This document shows positions 51,196 to 60,483 of a stretch of DNA of 64,000 nucleotides, in pieces (position 1 is the stretch's first letter; each line of letters begins with the position of its first letter). Both the position numbers and the translations under genes were made by a program. The DNA comes from an uncultured Bacilli bacterium (lineage in GTDB: Bacteria > Bacillota_I > Bacilli_A > RF39 > UBA660): NCBI GenBank assembly GCA_944373145.1, contig CALWAL010000003.1, positions 84,619-148,618 of the forward strand. Direction: 5' to 3'. The notes under the pieces were generated by a model, which had not been told where the DNA came from, did not search any database, and saw nothing but the letters and a program-made list of their open reading frames with translations.

Positions 51196-52098
51196 ATGGA
51201 ACAAGCAAACTTAAATGTAAATGAGCAAAGACAATTAGCTTTACTATTAGGAAGTGTGAAAGAAACTGATAAAGAATTAGGTGTATTTGCTTTTATTCCT
51301 TATAATCAAAAATGGGGAAATAATAAAATCTATGGTAGTGTTAGTGCTTTTGTAAATAAGCAAGGAAAAGGATATATAAAGTTAAAAAACTCGTTTGGGT
51401 ATATTAGCAGAGCAGTAGTTAAAGCTATCGGTGCAGAAAAATTTGATGATAACTATGATTTTGTGACCTTTAGTGTTAGACCACAAGAAGATAATAATTG
51501 GAATGTTATTGACCAGGCAACCTTTCAATTATCAAATAATCACACAGGTTTATCAGATTGCCAAGAACAAACTGTTTTTATTGAGATAACAACTTTTGTT
51601 GCCCCCGAAAATCAAATTTGGATTGAAGAATCTTATTATGAAGAATATGCTCGTGATATATCAGCTATTTATGAATGTAGTGATGGTACTTTAACACGTT
51701 CTTATGCCGAATTTAAAAGTTGGGAAAAAGAATTATCAATAAGGCCTAATAATCCAAATTATGATGTATTACCAAATGATGTTTCTATTTCTGATATTGA
51801 ACATTATGAGGTAGCCAGTGATGGAACTTTGTGGCGCGATGCGAGTTTATTACAAGAATATTTAGGATGGAGAAAAAATCCAAGTTATAATTATGTTAAT
51901 GGATATTATTGTGGCGTTTATGGAGTAGCTAATTCATTTTTAGAATATGCTAAAATACACAATGCTAGTTATTTTATATTACAAGGTTTAAGAAGAGCTG
52001 AACAGTTTATTGATCCAATAAATAATTTCCTTTTTGTTAGTCAATCACGGGTTGATGAATATGTTAAAAGCATAAAAAGCTTTCAGAAAATAATATAA
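51196..52098 (+). CDS. Hypothetical protein with two to three degenerate PDG-W-Y repeats
   Basis: The 300-residue protein has no signal peptide. Residues 1-130 form an unrecognised, beta-rich domain (F-A-F-I-P-Y-N, G-S-V-S-A-F-V-N-K-Q-G). Repeat-like units follow at 134-151 (F-V-A-P-E-N-Q-I-W-I-E-E-S-Y-Y-E-E-Y), about 159-177 (Y-E-C-S-D-G-T-L-T-R-S-Y-A-E-F) and 204-222 (Y-E-V-A-S-D-G-T-L-W-R-D-A-S-L-L-Q-E-Y). The C-terminus (223-300) is helical. Like the 274-2016 protein it seems cytoplasmic. The start at 51196 has GGGGGAAAT upstream. Function unknown. Confidence 0.75.
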   Translation: MEQANLNVNEQRQLALLLGSVKETDKELGVFAFIPYNQKWGNNKIYGSVSAFVNKQGKGYIKLKNSFGYISRAVVKAIGAEKFDDNYDFVTFSVRPQEDNNWNVIDQATFQLSNNHTGLSDCQEQTVFIEITTFVAPENQIWIEESYYEEYARDISAIYECSDGTLTRSYAEFKSWEKELSIRPNNPNYDVLPNDVSISDIEHYEVASDGTLWRDASLLQEYLGWRKNPSYNYVNGYYCGVYGVANSFLEYAKIHNASYFILQGLRRAEQFIDPINNFLFVSQSRVDEYVKSIKSFQKII

Positions 52099-52123
52099 AA
52101 AATGGACTTTGGTCCATTTTTTT
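52099..52123 (+). terminator. Terminator before mutS
   Basis: A 9-bp stem AAAATGGAC/GTCCATTTT with a 4-base loop and T tract. Confidence 0.88.
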
Positions 52124-52147
52124 GTTAAAATAACAGTTGGTGGTAAG

Positions 52148-54691
52148 ATGAAACTTAGTGATATTGATTATAATAAAGTAACGCCAATGATGCGTCAGTA
52201 TATTGATATAAAAAAAGAACATCCGGATATTTTAATCTTTTTCCGACTAGGAGATTTCTATGAAGCTTTTTTTGAAGATGCTTTATTGGCATCACGTGAG
52301 TTAGAACTTACATTAACCGGTCGTAGTGCAGGTTTAAGCGAAAGAGTTCCGATGTGTGGGGTACCTCATCATGCTGTAAATATATATATAGAAAAACTAG
52401 TAGATAAAGGATATCGTGTTGGTTTGTGTGAACAATTAGAGGACCCCGCTAGTGCTAAAGGTATTGTTGAGAGAGGTTTAACTCAAATTATTAGTAAAGG
52501 AACTGTTATGAATAGTGAATCATTAAAGGAAAATGATTTTAACTATATTGCTAATTTACTTGATTTTGATCATGCTTATGCTGTTAGTTATGCAGATATA
52601 ACAACTGGCTTAATATATGTAATGTTGTTGCCTCACAACAATACAAAATTGATAAGTGAGATTGTAGCTTTAAATGTTCAAGAAATTGTTGTTGAATCAA
52701 AAATTGATAGTGCTATTACTTCAATTTTAACAAATCAATTTAAGATGTTAGTAACGGTTAGTGATGAAATTGATTCAACTGATACCTATATTAAAGTTTA
52801 TGAAGGTATTGAAGACGAGCGATTGATTAAAACTATTAAACATCTTTTAAAGTATGTTACAAACATGCAAATGAAAACATTAGAGCATATGCAACATGTC
52901 ATAATTAAAGAAAACAAAAACGTTTTAAAGATGGATATGCATACTAAAAGAAATTTGGAATTAACCGAAACTTTACGATTAAAACAACGAAATTATTCTT
53001 TGATATGGTTATTGGATAAAACTAAAACGGCAATGGGTTCTCGTATGCTTAAAAATTATATTGAAAATCCACTTATTAATATCAATGAGATTAATAAACG
53101 CTATGATGTTGTAGAAACTTTGTTAGAAGAATTTATTTTAAAAGATGATTTAAAAAATCTTTTGTATGAAGTATATGATTTAGAACGCTTAAGTGGTCGC
53201 GTAGCTTTTGGGAATGCTAACGCGCGTGATTTATTACAATTGCGAAGTAGTTTAGCCGTTTTACCTGATATTAATAATATTTTGGGAGCTTTAAAGTATA
53301 CGACTTTTAATCCTTTACCGGATTTGTTGAATTTACTTAATGAAAGTATTTATGATAATCCACCAGTCGGTATTAAAGAGGGCTTTTTGATTAAAGAAGG
53401 CTATTCAGCAGAATTAGACGAACTTAAATCGTTGCGTAAGGGTGGAAAGGATTTTGTTGCACGTTTTGAAGCTGATGAAAGAGAACGTACAGGAATCAAA
53501 ACCTTAAAGGTAGGATATAATAAAGTTTTTGGATATTATATAGAAGTATCTAAAGGTATGACCGGTATGGTTAAAGATGAATATGGTTATGAACGTAAAC
53601 AAACTTTAAGTAATTGTGAACGTTACATTAGTCCTATTTTAAAAGAAAAAGAAGCTTTAATTTTGAATGCTGAAGAACGTATTATTGAGTTAGAATATCA
53701 ACTATTTATAGGTATTCGTGATAAGGTTAAAGAATATATTCCAGCTCTGCAAGAAATATCACGCATTATTAGTGAGATAGATGTTTTACAATCTTTTGCG
53801 ACAGTATCCGAGGAAAATAATTATACTCGTCCTAAATTAACTGATAAAAGATTTGTATCGATTATTGAGGGCCGCCATGCCGTTGTTGAAAAAGTTTTAG
53901 ATTCTGAATATGTTAATAATGATATAATTTTTAATGAGGATACGGATATTTTACTTATTACGGGTCCTAATATGGCTGGTAAAAGTACTTATATGCGTCA
54001 GTTTGCAATTACAGTTATTATGGCTCAAATAGGTTGTTTTGTCCCAGCTAAAGAAGCTATTATGCCAGTGTTTGACGCTATTTATACACGGATTGGAGCT
54101 AGTGATGATTTAGTTAGTGGTGAATCTACATTTATGGTTGAGATGAAAGAAGCAAATGATGCTATTAGTAATGCAACTAAAAATAGTCTTGTTTTATTTG
54201 ATGAATTAGGCAGAGGCACCGCTACTTTTGATGGAATGGCTTTAGCTCAATCAATTATTGAATATTTACATGATAACATTCGTTGTAAAACAATGTTTTC
54301 AACTCATTATCACGAACTAACTGATTTAGAAAATACTTTAAGTCATTTACGAAATATTCATGTTAGTGCTTATGAGGAAGACGGTAACATCACTTTTTTA
54401 CATAAAATTGAAAAAGGTAGTGTTGACAAAAGTTATGGTATTCATGTTGCTCGTTTAGCTAATTTGCCTAAAAATCTAATTGAACGAGCTACAACTATTT
54501 TAGCAATTTACGAAGCTAATGAGAAAAAAAGAGATGTTAAAGTGCAACAAGCGTTGCCACTTGATAGTTTGATTGAAAAAAAAGATAAATTACGTGAAGA
54601 ATTAGATGCTTTAGATCCATTACAAGTGACACCAATGGATGCTTTAAATATTCTTGTACATTTAAAAGAATTAAGTAAAAAAGATGGTTAA
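52148..54691 (+). CDS. mutS: DNA mismatch repair protein MutS
   Basis: The 847-residue protein has the mismatch-recognition motif G-D-F-Y-E-A-F (Phe37, Glu39), the connector, lever and clamp domains, and the ABC-type ATPase. Walker A is G-P-N-M-A-G-K-S-T (606-614), followed by G-E-S-T-F-M-V-E-M and D-E-L-G-R-G-T-A-T-F-D-G. A C-terminal helix-turn-helix follows. It recognises mispairs and small loops. T-F-D-G replaces the more common S-T-x-D-G, a minor variation. ATG 52148 follows GGTGGTAAG. mutL is not adjacent; parE-parC follow. Confidence 0.97.
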   Translation: MKLSDIDYNKVTPMMRQYIDIKKEHPDILIFFRLGDFYEAFFEDALLASRELELTLTGRSAGLSERVPMCGVPHHAVNIYIEKLVDKGYRVGLCEQLEDPASAKGIVERGLTQIISKGTVMNSESLKENDFNYIANLLDFDHAYAVSYADITTGLIYVMLLPHNNTKLISEIVALNVQEIVVESKIDSAITSILTNQFKMLVTVSDEIDSTDTYIKVYEGIEDERLIKTIKHLLKYVTNMQMKTLEHMQHVIIKENKNVLKMDMHTKRNLELTETLRLKQRNYSLIWLLDKTKTAMGSRMLKNYIENPLININEINKRYDVVETLLEEFILKDDLKNLLYEVYDLERLSGRVAFGNANARDLLQLRSSLAVLPDINNILGALKYTTFNPLPDLLNLLNESIYDNPPVGIKEGFLIKEGYSAELDELKSLRKGGKDFVARFEADERERTGIKTLKVGYNKVFGYYIEVSKGMTGMVKDEYGYERKQTLSNCERYISPILKEKEALILNAEERIIELEYQLFIGIRDKVKEYIPALQEISRIISEIDVLQSFATVSEENNYTRPKLTDKRFVSIIEGRHAVVEKVLDSEYVNNDIIFNEDTDILLITGPNMAGKSTYMRQFAITVIMAQIGCFVPAKEAIMPVFDAIYTRIGASDDLVSGESTFMVEMKEANDAISNATKNSLVLFDELGRGTATFDGMALAQSIIEYLHDNIRCKTMFSTHYHELTDLENTLSHLRNIHVSAYEEDGNITFLHKIEKGSVDKSYGIHVARLANLPKNLIERATTILAIYEANEKKRDVKVQQALPLDSLIEKKDKLREELDALDPLQVTPMDALNILVHLKELSKKDG

Positions 54692-54708
54692 TTTATCTTT
54701 TTTCTTTT
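54677..54708 (+). terminator. Terminator after mutS
   Basis: A 9-bp stem AAAAAAGAT/ATCTTTTTT spanning the stop codon, followed by T-rich sequence. Confidence 0.7.
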
Positions 54709-54735
54709 TAAAATAAGGGCAAAATTGGAATTTGT

Positions 54736-54764
54736 TTGTCAAAGATATATTTTTTTGATATAAT
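54736..54764 (+). promoter_or_regulatory. Promoter of parE-parC
   Basis: TTGTCA (54736-54741), a 17-base spacer and TATAAT (54759-54764) with an upstream TGA. Confidence 0.85.
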
Positions 54765-54781
54765 GTTATAAGGTGAAAGAT

Positions 54782-56692
54782 ATGGCAAAATATGATGAAA
54801 GTTCAATAAAAATATTAGAAGGGTTAGAAGCAGTAAGAAAAAGACCCGGTATGTATATTGGCTCAACAGACAAAAAAGGATTACACCATTTAGTTTGGGA
54901 ATTAGTTGATAATTCTATTGATGAAGTTATTAATGGATATGGTAAAAAAATAAAAATTATTTTGCATGCTGATCATAGCGTCAGCGTTGAAGATGAGGGG
55001 CGTGGTATTCCGGTAGGAAAGCATGCTAGTGGTAAAGATACACCTGAAGTTATTTATACAGTTTTACACGCAGGGGGTAAATTTGAATCAAGTGGTTATT
55101 CTGTATCCGGCGGTTTGCATGGAGTTGGAGCGTCGGTTGTAAATGCTTTATCCAAATGGATGGAAGTTACAATTAAAAGAGACGGTTATGAATATTTTAT
55201 TTCATTTAAAGATGGTGGACATGTCAATCAAAAATTGATTAAACGTGAAAAAACATCTAAAACAGGTACTAAAGTAAGGTTTATGCCCGATGATGAAATT
55301 TTTTCAACGACGATGTTCTCTTTTACAACCGTTTGTGAAAGGATGCAAGAAAGCGCTTTTTTATTACAAGGATTAACAATTGAAGTTATTGATGAAGAAG
55401 ACCATAAACAAGAAACTTTTCATTATGAAAATGGTTTAAAAGCTTTTGTAGAATATATTAACGAAGATCGAACGACATTGCATAAAGTTATGGAGTTCAA
55501 TGGTTTAAAGAATAAAATAGATGTTTCAGTTGCTTTTCAATATACTTCAAGCTATTCTGAAAACATTATTTCATTTGTTAATAATGTTAAAACTAGTGAT
55601 GGTGGAACACATGAAGTGGGATTTAAAACAGCACTTACAAAAGTTTTTAATGATTATGCAAAAGCAAACGGTTTCTTGAAGGCTAAAGATAAAAATTTGG
55701 AAGGCCCTGATACACGCGAAGGATTAACTGCTATTATCAGTTTAAAAATTCCAGAATCTTTATTACAATTTGAAGGTCAAACGAAATCTAAGTTGGGAAC
55801 TCCTTCAGCAAGAACTGTAGTAGAGGCGATTACAACAGAACAATTACAATATTTTTTAGAAGAAAATAAAGCAATAGCTACTACAATTTTAGAGAAAATG
55901 CTAAAAAGCAAAACGGCTCGAGAAGCAGCGCGTAAGGCTCGAGATGAGGCACGCAATGGTAAAGATTCCAAAAAGAAAGAGCGTGCTTTAAGTGGTAAAC
56001 TGACACCTGCTCAATCAAAAAATGCAAAGATTAATGAATTGTTTTTAGTTGAAGGTGATTCAGCTGGTGGTTCAGCTAAAACAGGACGTGATCGAAAGTA
56101 TCAAGCTATATTACCATTACGAGGTAAAGTGCTTAATACTGAACGTGCAAGTTTAGATGAAGCATATAAGAATGAAGAAATAAATACGATGATTCATGCA
56201 ATTGGTGCTGGGGTTGGAAGTAACTTTGATATTAAAGATAGCAACTATGATAAAGTTATTATTATGACCGATGCTGATGTTGATGGTTCTCATATTCAAA
56301 TTCTTTTGTTGACTTTCTTTTATCGTTATATGAAACCATTAATTGAAGAGGGACATTTGTATATTGCGATGCCACCACTTTATAAAATTGAATGTGGTAA
56401 AGAAGGGGAATATGCGTGGACTGAAGAAGACCGGAAAATGCTTCTAGAAAAATATAAAGGTAAATCAACTAAGACTCAAAGATATAAAGGTTTAGGTGAG
56501 ATGGACGCTACGCAGTTATGGGAAACAACAATGGATCCTAAAACTCGCAGTTTAATTAAAGTAAGTATTAGTGATGCCGCTTTAGCAGAAAAACGTGTTA
56601 GTATTTTAATGGGTGATAAGGTAGCACCACGTAAAGATTGGATTGAAGAAAATGTTGAGTTTTCACTTGAGGATAATTATAAAATTAATTAG
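54782..56692 (+). CDS. parE: DNA topoisomerase IV subunit B (ParE)
   Basis: The 636-residue GHKL ATPase subunit has L-E-G-L-E-A-V-R-K-R-P-G-M-Y-I-G-S (about 13-29), E-L-V-D-N-S-I-D-E and the ATP lid G-G-L-H-G-V-G-A-S-V-V-N-A-L. The Toprim domain has E-G-D-S-A-G-G-S-A and D-A-D-V-D-G-S-H-I. ParE and GyrB are hard to separate by eye; the ParC-type partner directly downstream decides for ParE. Topoisomerase IV decatenates daughter chromosomes. ATG 54782 follows AAGGTGAAAG; the GTG at 54773 is part of that ribosome site. Confidence 0.94.
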   Translation: MAKYDESSIKILEGLEAVRKRPGMYIGSTDKKGLHHLVWELVDNSIDEVINGYGKKIKIILHADHSVSVEDEGRGIPVGKHASGKDTPEVIYTVLHAGGKFESSGYSVSGGLHGVGASVVNALSKWMEVTIKRDGYEYFISFKDGGHVNQKLIKREKTSKTGTKVRFMPDDEIFSTTMFSFTTVCERMQESAFLLQGLTIEVIDEEDHKQETFHYENGLKAFVEYINEDRTTLHKVMEFNGLKNKIDVSVAFQYTSSYSENIISFVNNVKTSDGGTHEVGFKTALTKVFNDYAKANGFLKAKDKNLEGPDTREGLTAIISLKIPESLLQFEGQTKSKLGTPSARTVVEAITTEQLQYFLEENKAIATTILEKMLKSKTAREAARKARDEARNGKDSKKKERALSGKLTPAQSKNAKINELFLVEGDSAGGSAKTGRDRKYQAILPLRGKVLNTERASLDEAYKNEEINTMIHAIGAGVGSNFDIKDSNYDKVIIMTDADVDGSHIQILLLTFFYRYMKPLIEEGHLYIAMPPLYKIECGKEGEYAWTEEDRKMLLEKYKGKSTKTQRYKGLGEMDATQLWETTMDPKTRSLIKVSISDAALAEKRVSILMGDKVAPRKDWIEENVEFSLEDNYKIN

Positions 56693-56701
56693 GAGGGTAT
56701 A

Positions 56702-59245
56702 ATGAAAAAAAAGCAAGAAGAAACAATTTTAGGTAAGATATATAATTATACTCTTGAAGATATTATGGGAGATCGGTTTGGACAGTATGCTAAAGATATT
56801 ATTCAAAATCGAGCTATTCCTGATGTTCGAGATGGTTTAAAACCAGTTCAACGACGTATTTTATATGCAATGTTTAGAGACAAAAATACTTATGATAAAG
56901 CTCATAAAAAATCGGCTACAGCGGTTGGCAATGTTATGGGTCATTATCATCCGCACGGAGACTCAAGTATATATGAAGCAATGGTTCATATGAGCCAGTG
57001 GTGGAAACAAAATGAATGTTATATTGATATGCATGGCAATAACGGATCGATGGATGGAGATGGCGCTGCAGCTATGCGTTATACAGAAGCGCGCTTATCA
57101 AAAATTAGTGGTGAGTTATTAAAAGATATCGATAAAAATACGGTCGAATGGACTCCAAATTTTGATGATACTTTATATGAACCAACAGTTTTACCAGCTA
57201 AATATCCTAATTTATTAGTTAATGGTTCGAAGGGTATTTCGGCTGGATATGCAACTGAAATACCACCACATAATCTAGGGGAAGTAATTGAAGCTACCAT
57301 TAAAAGGATTGATTCACCTAATTGCCGTTTAGAGACAATTTTAGATATTGTAAAAGGACCTGATTTTCCAACAGGAGCGATTGTTGAAGGGGCCAATGAT
57401 ATTAAAACTGCTTTAGAAACAGGACGAGGAAAAGTAGTAATTAGATCTAAATATGAAATAATTGAAGAAAAAAATAAAAAGCAAGTTATTATTCATGAAA
57501 TTCCTTTTGAAGTTAATAAAGCTTTGTTAGTTAAAAAAATTTCAGATATTATTTATGACAAAAAAATTGATGGGTTAGTTGAAATTCGTGACGAATCAGA
57601 TCGTGAAGAAAAAGTTCGCATTGCTATTGATTTAAAAAAAGATGCCAATACAGAAAATATATTAAATTATTTATTTAAAAACACTGACTTACAAATTAAT
57701 TATTCTTATAACATGGTAGCAATTGTTAATAGGAGGCCAATGTTAGTTGGTATTTTAAGTATAATTGATGCCTATATTCGTCATCAAAAAGAAGTTATCA
57801 CAAGAAGAACTAAGTTTGATTTAGAACATGCTAAAGCGCGAATGCATATTGTTGAAGGATTAATTAAAGCTATTGACATTTTAGATGAAGTTATTGCGAC
57901 TATTCGCTCTAGTAAAAACAAAAGTGATGCTATTAATAATTTAATTATAAAATATCAATTTACAGAGAAACAATCTGAAGCAATTGTTAATTTACAATTA
58001 TATCGTTTAACTAATACTGATGTTGGTGTTTTAAAGGAAGAATATAATAATCTTTTAATTATTATTCGTGGTTTAGAGAATATTTTATCAGATGAAAATA
58101 GACTTAAGAGTGTTATGAAAGAAGAATTACGTAAAATTAAAAATGAATATGCTGTTCCTCGTAAAACCGAGATAAAAGATGAGGTAACAGAAATTAGAAT
58201 TGATACTGAAGCGATGATTGCCAAAGAAAATTGCATTGTAGTGGTTACTAAAGAAGGATATGTGAAACACGTTTCTTTACGCAGTTATCAAGCATCTAAT
58301 GGTGATTCAACTACGATTAAAGAAACTGATTATCTTTTAGGAATATATGAAATGACTACAATGGATACGCTTTTGATGTTTACTGATTTAGGTAATTATA
58401 TTTATGTGCCGGTTTATGAATTACCGGACTTAAAATGGAAAGATTTAGGCAAACATATTAGTAATATTGTTAAAATTAGTTCAGATGAAAATATTATTGC
58501 TAGTTTACCAGTTAATAAGTTTAGTAAAGATGTATTTATTACGATGTCATCACACGATGGAATGATTAAACGTACTTCTCTTGAGGAATTTAAAGTACAA
58601 CGATATACAAAACCAATTACTTGTATGAAACTAAAAGATGGCGACAAAATGATTGGTGTGACAGCTAATGATGGTAAATATACTTTTGTAACAACTTATA
58701 ATGGTTATGGCTTATGCTATAAAACAGACGAGATTTCAATAACTGGAATACGTAGTAGTGGGGTTAAATCAATTGCTTTAAAAAATGACTATGTAGTAGG
58801 AACATTCTTGTTTAACGATGATAATGGTTATTTAGGACTAATTACAGATAAAAATACAGGTAAGCGTGTTAAATTATCAGAATTTGAATTGACAAGTCGT
58901 GGGCGTAAAGGTGTGCAAGTAATTAGGGATGTTAAAAGTAATCCATATCGCATTTTAAACGCTTTTGAATTATCATCAAAGAGTTTGTTGGGTATTAAAA
59001 CAATTGATGGCGATGTTCAAATTAAAGCTAGTGATTTACCAATTGTTGATCGCTATTCTACTGGTTCTCTATTAAGTAAAAAAGATATAGAAATGGCTTA
59101 TATAATTGTTGATTTAGAGAAACTACAAGATCAAAAACAAGAAGATGATAAAAATATTGAACCAACGATTTCTTTACAAAATATTGATAATCGTTTTATG
59201 ACTATAGATGATTTTTTGAATAATTTTGATTTAGAAGAAAAATAA
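56702..59245 (+). CDS. parC: DNA topoisomerase IV subunit A (ParC)
   Basis: The 847-residue protein begins with L-E-D-I-M-G-D-R-F-G-Q-Y-A-K, the ParC-type start. The active-site tyrosine is in A-A-M-R-Y-T-E-A-R-L. The quinolone region reads H-P-H-G-D-S-S-I-Y-E-A, with the usual serine and glutamate, so no classic resistance change is seen. The C-terminal beta-pinwheel is present. A canonical gyrase box (Q-R-R-G-G-K-G) is absent; S-R-G-R-K-G-V-Q-V lies at the corresponding place, supporting ParC over GyrA. AGGAGGGTATA lies 9 bases after parE. A terminator follows. Confidence 0.95.
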   Translation: MKKKQEETILGKIYNYTLEDIMGDRFGQYAKDIIQNRAIPDVRDGLKPVQRRILYAMFRDKNTYDKAHKKSATAVGNVMGHYHPHGDSSIYEAMVHMSQWWKQNECYIDMHGNNGSMDGDGAAAMRYTEARLSKISGELLKDIDKNTVEWTPNFDDTLYEPTVLPAKYPNLLVNGSKGISAGYATEIPPHNLGEVIEATIKRIDSPNCRLETILDIVKGPDFPTGAIVEGANDIKTALETGRGKVVIRSKYEIIEEKNKKQVIIHEIPFEVNKALLVKKISDIIYDKKIDGLVEIRDESDREEKVRIAIDLKKDANTENILNYLFKNTDLQINYSYNMVAIVNRRPMLVGILSIIDAYIRHQKEVITRRTKFDLEHAKARMHIVEGLIKAIDILDEVIATIRSSKNKSDAINNLIIKYQFTEKQSEAIVNLQLYRLTNTDVGVLKEEYNNLLIIIRGLENILSDENRLKSVMKEELRKIKNEYAVPRKTEIKDEVTEIRIDTEAMIAKENCIVVVTKEGYVKHVSLRSYQASNGDSTTIKETDYLLGIYEMTTMDTLLMFTDLGNYIYVPVYELPDLKWKDLGKHISNIVKISSDENIIASLPVNKFSKDVFITMSSHDGMIKRTSLEEFKVQRYTKPITCMKLKDGDKMIGVTANDGKYTFVTTYNGYGLCYKTDEISITGIRSSGVKSIALKNDYVVGTFLFNDDNGYLGLITDKNTGKRVKLSEFELTSRGRKGVQVIRDVKSNPYRILNAFELSSKSLLGIKTIDGDVQIKASDLPIVDRYSTGSLLSKKDIEMAYIIVDLEKLQDQKQEDDKNIEPTISLQNIDNRFMTIDDFLNNFDLEEK

Positions 59246-59272
59246 AAAGATAGAAAAAAACTGTCTTTTTTT
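59244..59272 (+). terminator. Terminator after parC
   Basis: Stem AAAAAGATAG/CTGTCTTTTT (one G-T pair) with a T tract, overlapping the stop codon. Confidence 0.7.
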
Positions 59273-59295
59273 CATATACTAAAATAGGTGATTGT

Positions 59296-59640
59296 ATGTC
59301 AAAGTCAGAATTTAAAGAATTTGTAAAAAACAACCCTCGTCTTTTAACATATGTTAATAAAAACGAAATGAGTTGGCAAAAATTTTATGAGATGTATGAT
59401 ATGTATGGAAGTGATAATGAAGTTTGGAAAGAATATTTGAATCCAGAAATTAAAACAATAAAAGAAAATGGCTTAGGGGATTTTGCCAATTATTTTAAAA
59501 ACATAAATTTAGATACGGTTCAAGAGTCAATTAATAGCATTCAAAGAGTACTAGGAGTTTTGGGAGAAATGTCAACAACAAATAAAGAAACAAATAATAC
59601 ATATGAACCTAAACCAATTTATAAACATTTTGACGACTAA
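59296..59640 (+). CDS. ylbD: YlbD-like small protein
   Basis: The 114-residue protein has F-K-E-F-V-K-N-N-P-R-L-L-T-Y-V (about 6-20), then M-S-W-Q-K-F-Y-E-M-Y-D-M-Y-G and W-K-E-Y-L. This is the pattern I recall for Bacillus YlbD (putative spore coat protein): F-V-x-x-N-P-K-L, W-Q-x-L-Y-E-x-W and W-x-x-Y. The C-terminal part is helical with a flexible Asn/Thr tail. It overlaps the YlbE-like gene by one base, and rsmD follows; ylbD, ylbE and ylbH are close together in Bacillus too. Confidence 0.7.
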   Translation: MSKSEFKEFVKNNPRLLTYVNKNEMSWQKFYEMYDMYGSDNEVWKEYLNPEIKTIKENGLGDFANYFKNINLDTVQESINSIQRVLGVLGEMSTTNKETNNTYEPKPIYKHFDD

Positions 59641-59861
59641 TGCCTTTAGAAATTCAAATGAAATTAAATGAAAATCCCTTATATAAACAATATTTAAGAA
59701 GTAATAGTTTATGGTATAAAAAATTAATTAGAAACCCAAACTCTTTCAAAGAATTCGTTAATGAAATGAAAATAACATATCAAATAAGACCAATTGATAA
59801 GATATCGAAGACGATTGATACTTTAAATGTAATTAGTAATCTCTTTAACAATATGTTATAA
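59640..59861 (+). CDS. ylbE: YlbE-like protein
   Basis: The protein has 73 residues: I-Q-M-K-L-N-E-N-P-L-Y-K-Q-Y-L-R then L-W-Y-K-K-L-I-R-N-P at about 5-33, similar to Bacillus YlbE (L-x-x-N-P-x-x-x-x-F-V-R and W-Y-R-K-L-x-R-x-P). The rest is one or two helices ending in N-V-I-S-N-L-F-N-N-M-L. The start ATG shares a base with the previous stop. The end contains an extended -10 (TGTTATAAT, 59854-59862) for rsmD. Function unknown. Confidence 0.7.
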   Translation: MPLEIQMKLNENPLYKQYLRSNSLWYKKLIRNPNSFKEFVNEMKITYQIRPIDKISKTIDTLNVISNLFNNML

Positions 59862-59877
59862 TAAATTAGGTGATAAA

Positions 59878-60411
59878 ATGCGTGTTATAAGTGGTAAATA
59901 TAAAGGTAAAACATTGGTTGGGTATGATGTTATTGGGACACGGCCTACTATGGATCGCGTAAAAGAGTCTTTATTTGGCACAATTCAAAATTATATTTTA
60001 AACAGTGTTTCGTTAGATTTGTTTGCTGGAACTGGTGCGCTTGGGATTGAAACTTTATCTAATGGTGGCAAAGAGTGTTATTTTGTTGACAATGGTCCTA
60101 AGATAAAAAAATATCTTCAAACTAATTTAAAAAGTGTAGAGAATGCCATTTTTCTTAACATGGATTATAAACAAGCTTTGAATTATTTTAAAGAAAATAA
60201 TATAACTTTTGATATTATTTATTTAGATCCACCTTATCATGAGCACTTGATTAATTATTCTTTGGAGTTAATAAACAATTATAATTTATTAAATCATGAT
60301 GGTATTGTCGTTTGTGAGTATGTGGATGAAAAAATTAATTGTTCTTATGAACTTGTTAAAAATAAAAAATACGGAGATAAATATATTAACATTTATAGAA
60401 ACGTCAAATAA
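59878..60411 (+). CDS. rsmD: 16S rRNA (guanine966-N2)-methyltransferase RsmD
   Basis: The 177-residue protein starts M-R-V-I-S-G-K-Y-K-G (1-10). It has R-P-T-M-D-R-V-K-E-S-L-F (22-33), the SAM loop D-L-F-A-G-T-G-A-L-G-I-E and the catalytic D-P-P-Y. These are the RsmD hallmarks and the length is normal. It methylates G966 of 16S rRNA during 30S assembly. In Bacillus it is ylbH, next to coaD; coaD is not the next gene here. Confidence 0.93.
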   Translation: MRVISGKYKGKTLVGYDVIGTRPTMDRVKESLFGTIQNYILNSVSLDLFAGTGALGIETLSNGGKECYFVDNGPKIKKYLQTNLKSVENAIFLNMDYKQALNYFKENNITFDIIYLDPPYHEHLINYSLELINNYNLLNHDGIVVCEYVDEKINCSYELVKNKKYGDKYINIYRNVK

Positions 60412-60483
60412 GATGTTATCTATTTAACATATCTTTTCAAATTATATAAAATTTGATATAATGTTATAATAGGTGGTGATAAT

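Noticed and set aside
59296..59861. Two small overlapping genes as a toxin-antitoxin pair
   Set aside because: Size and overlap fit, but both match the YlbD/YlbE patterns and lie beside rsmD as in Bacillus.
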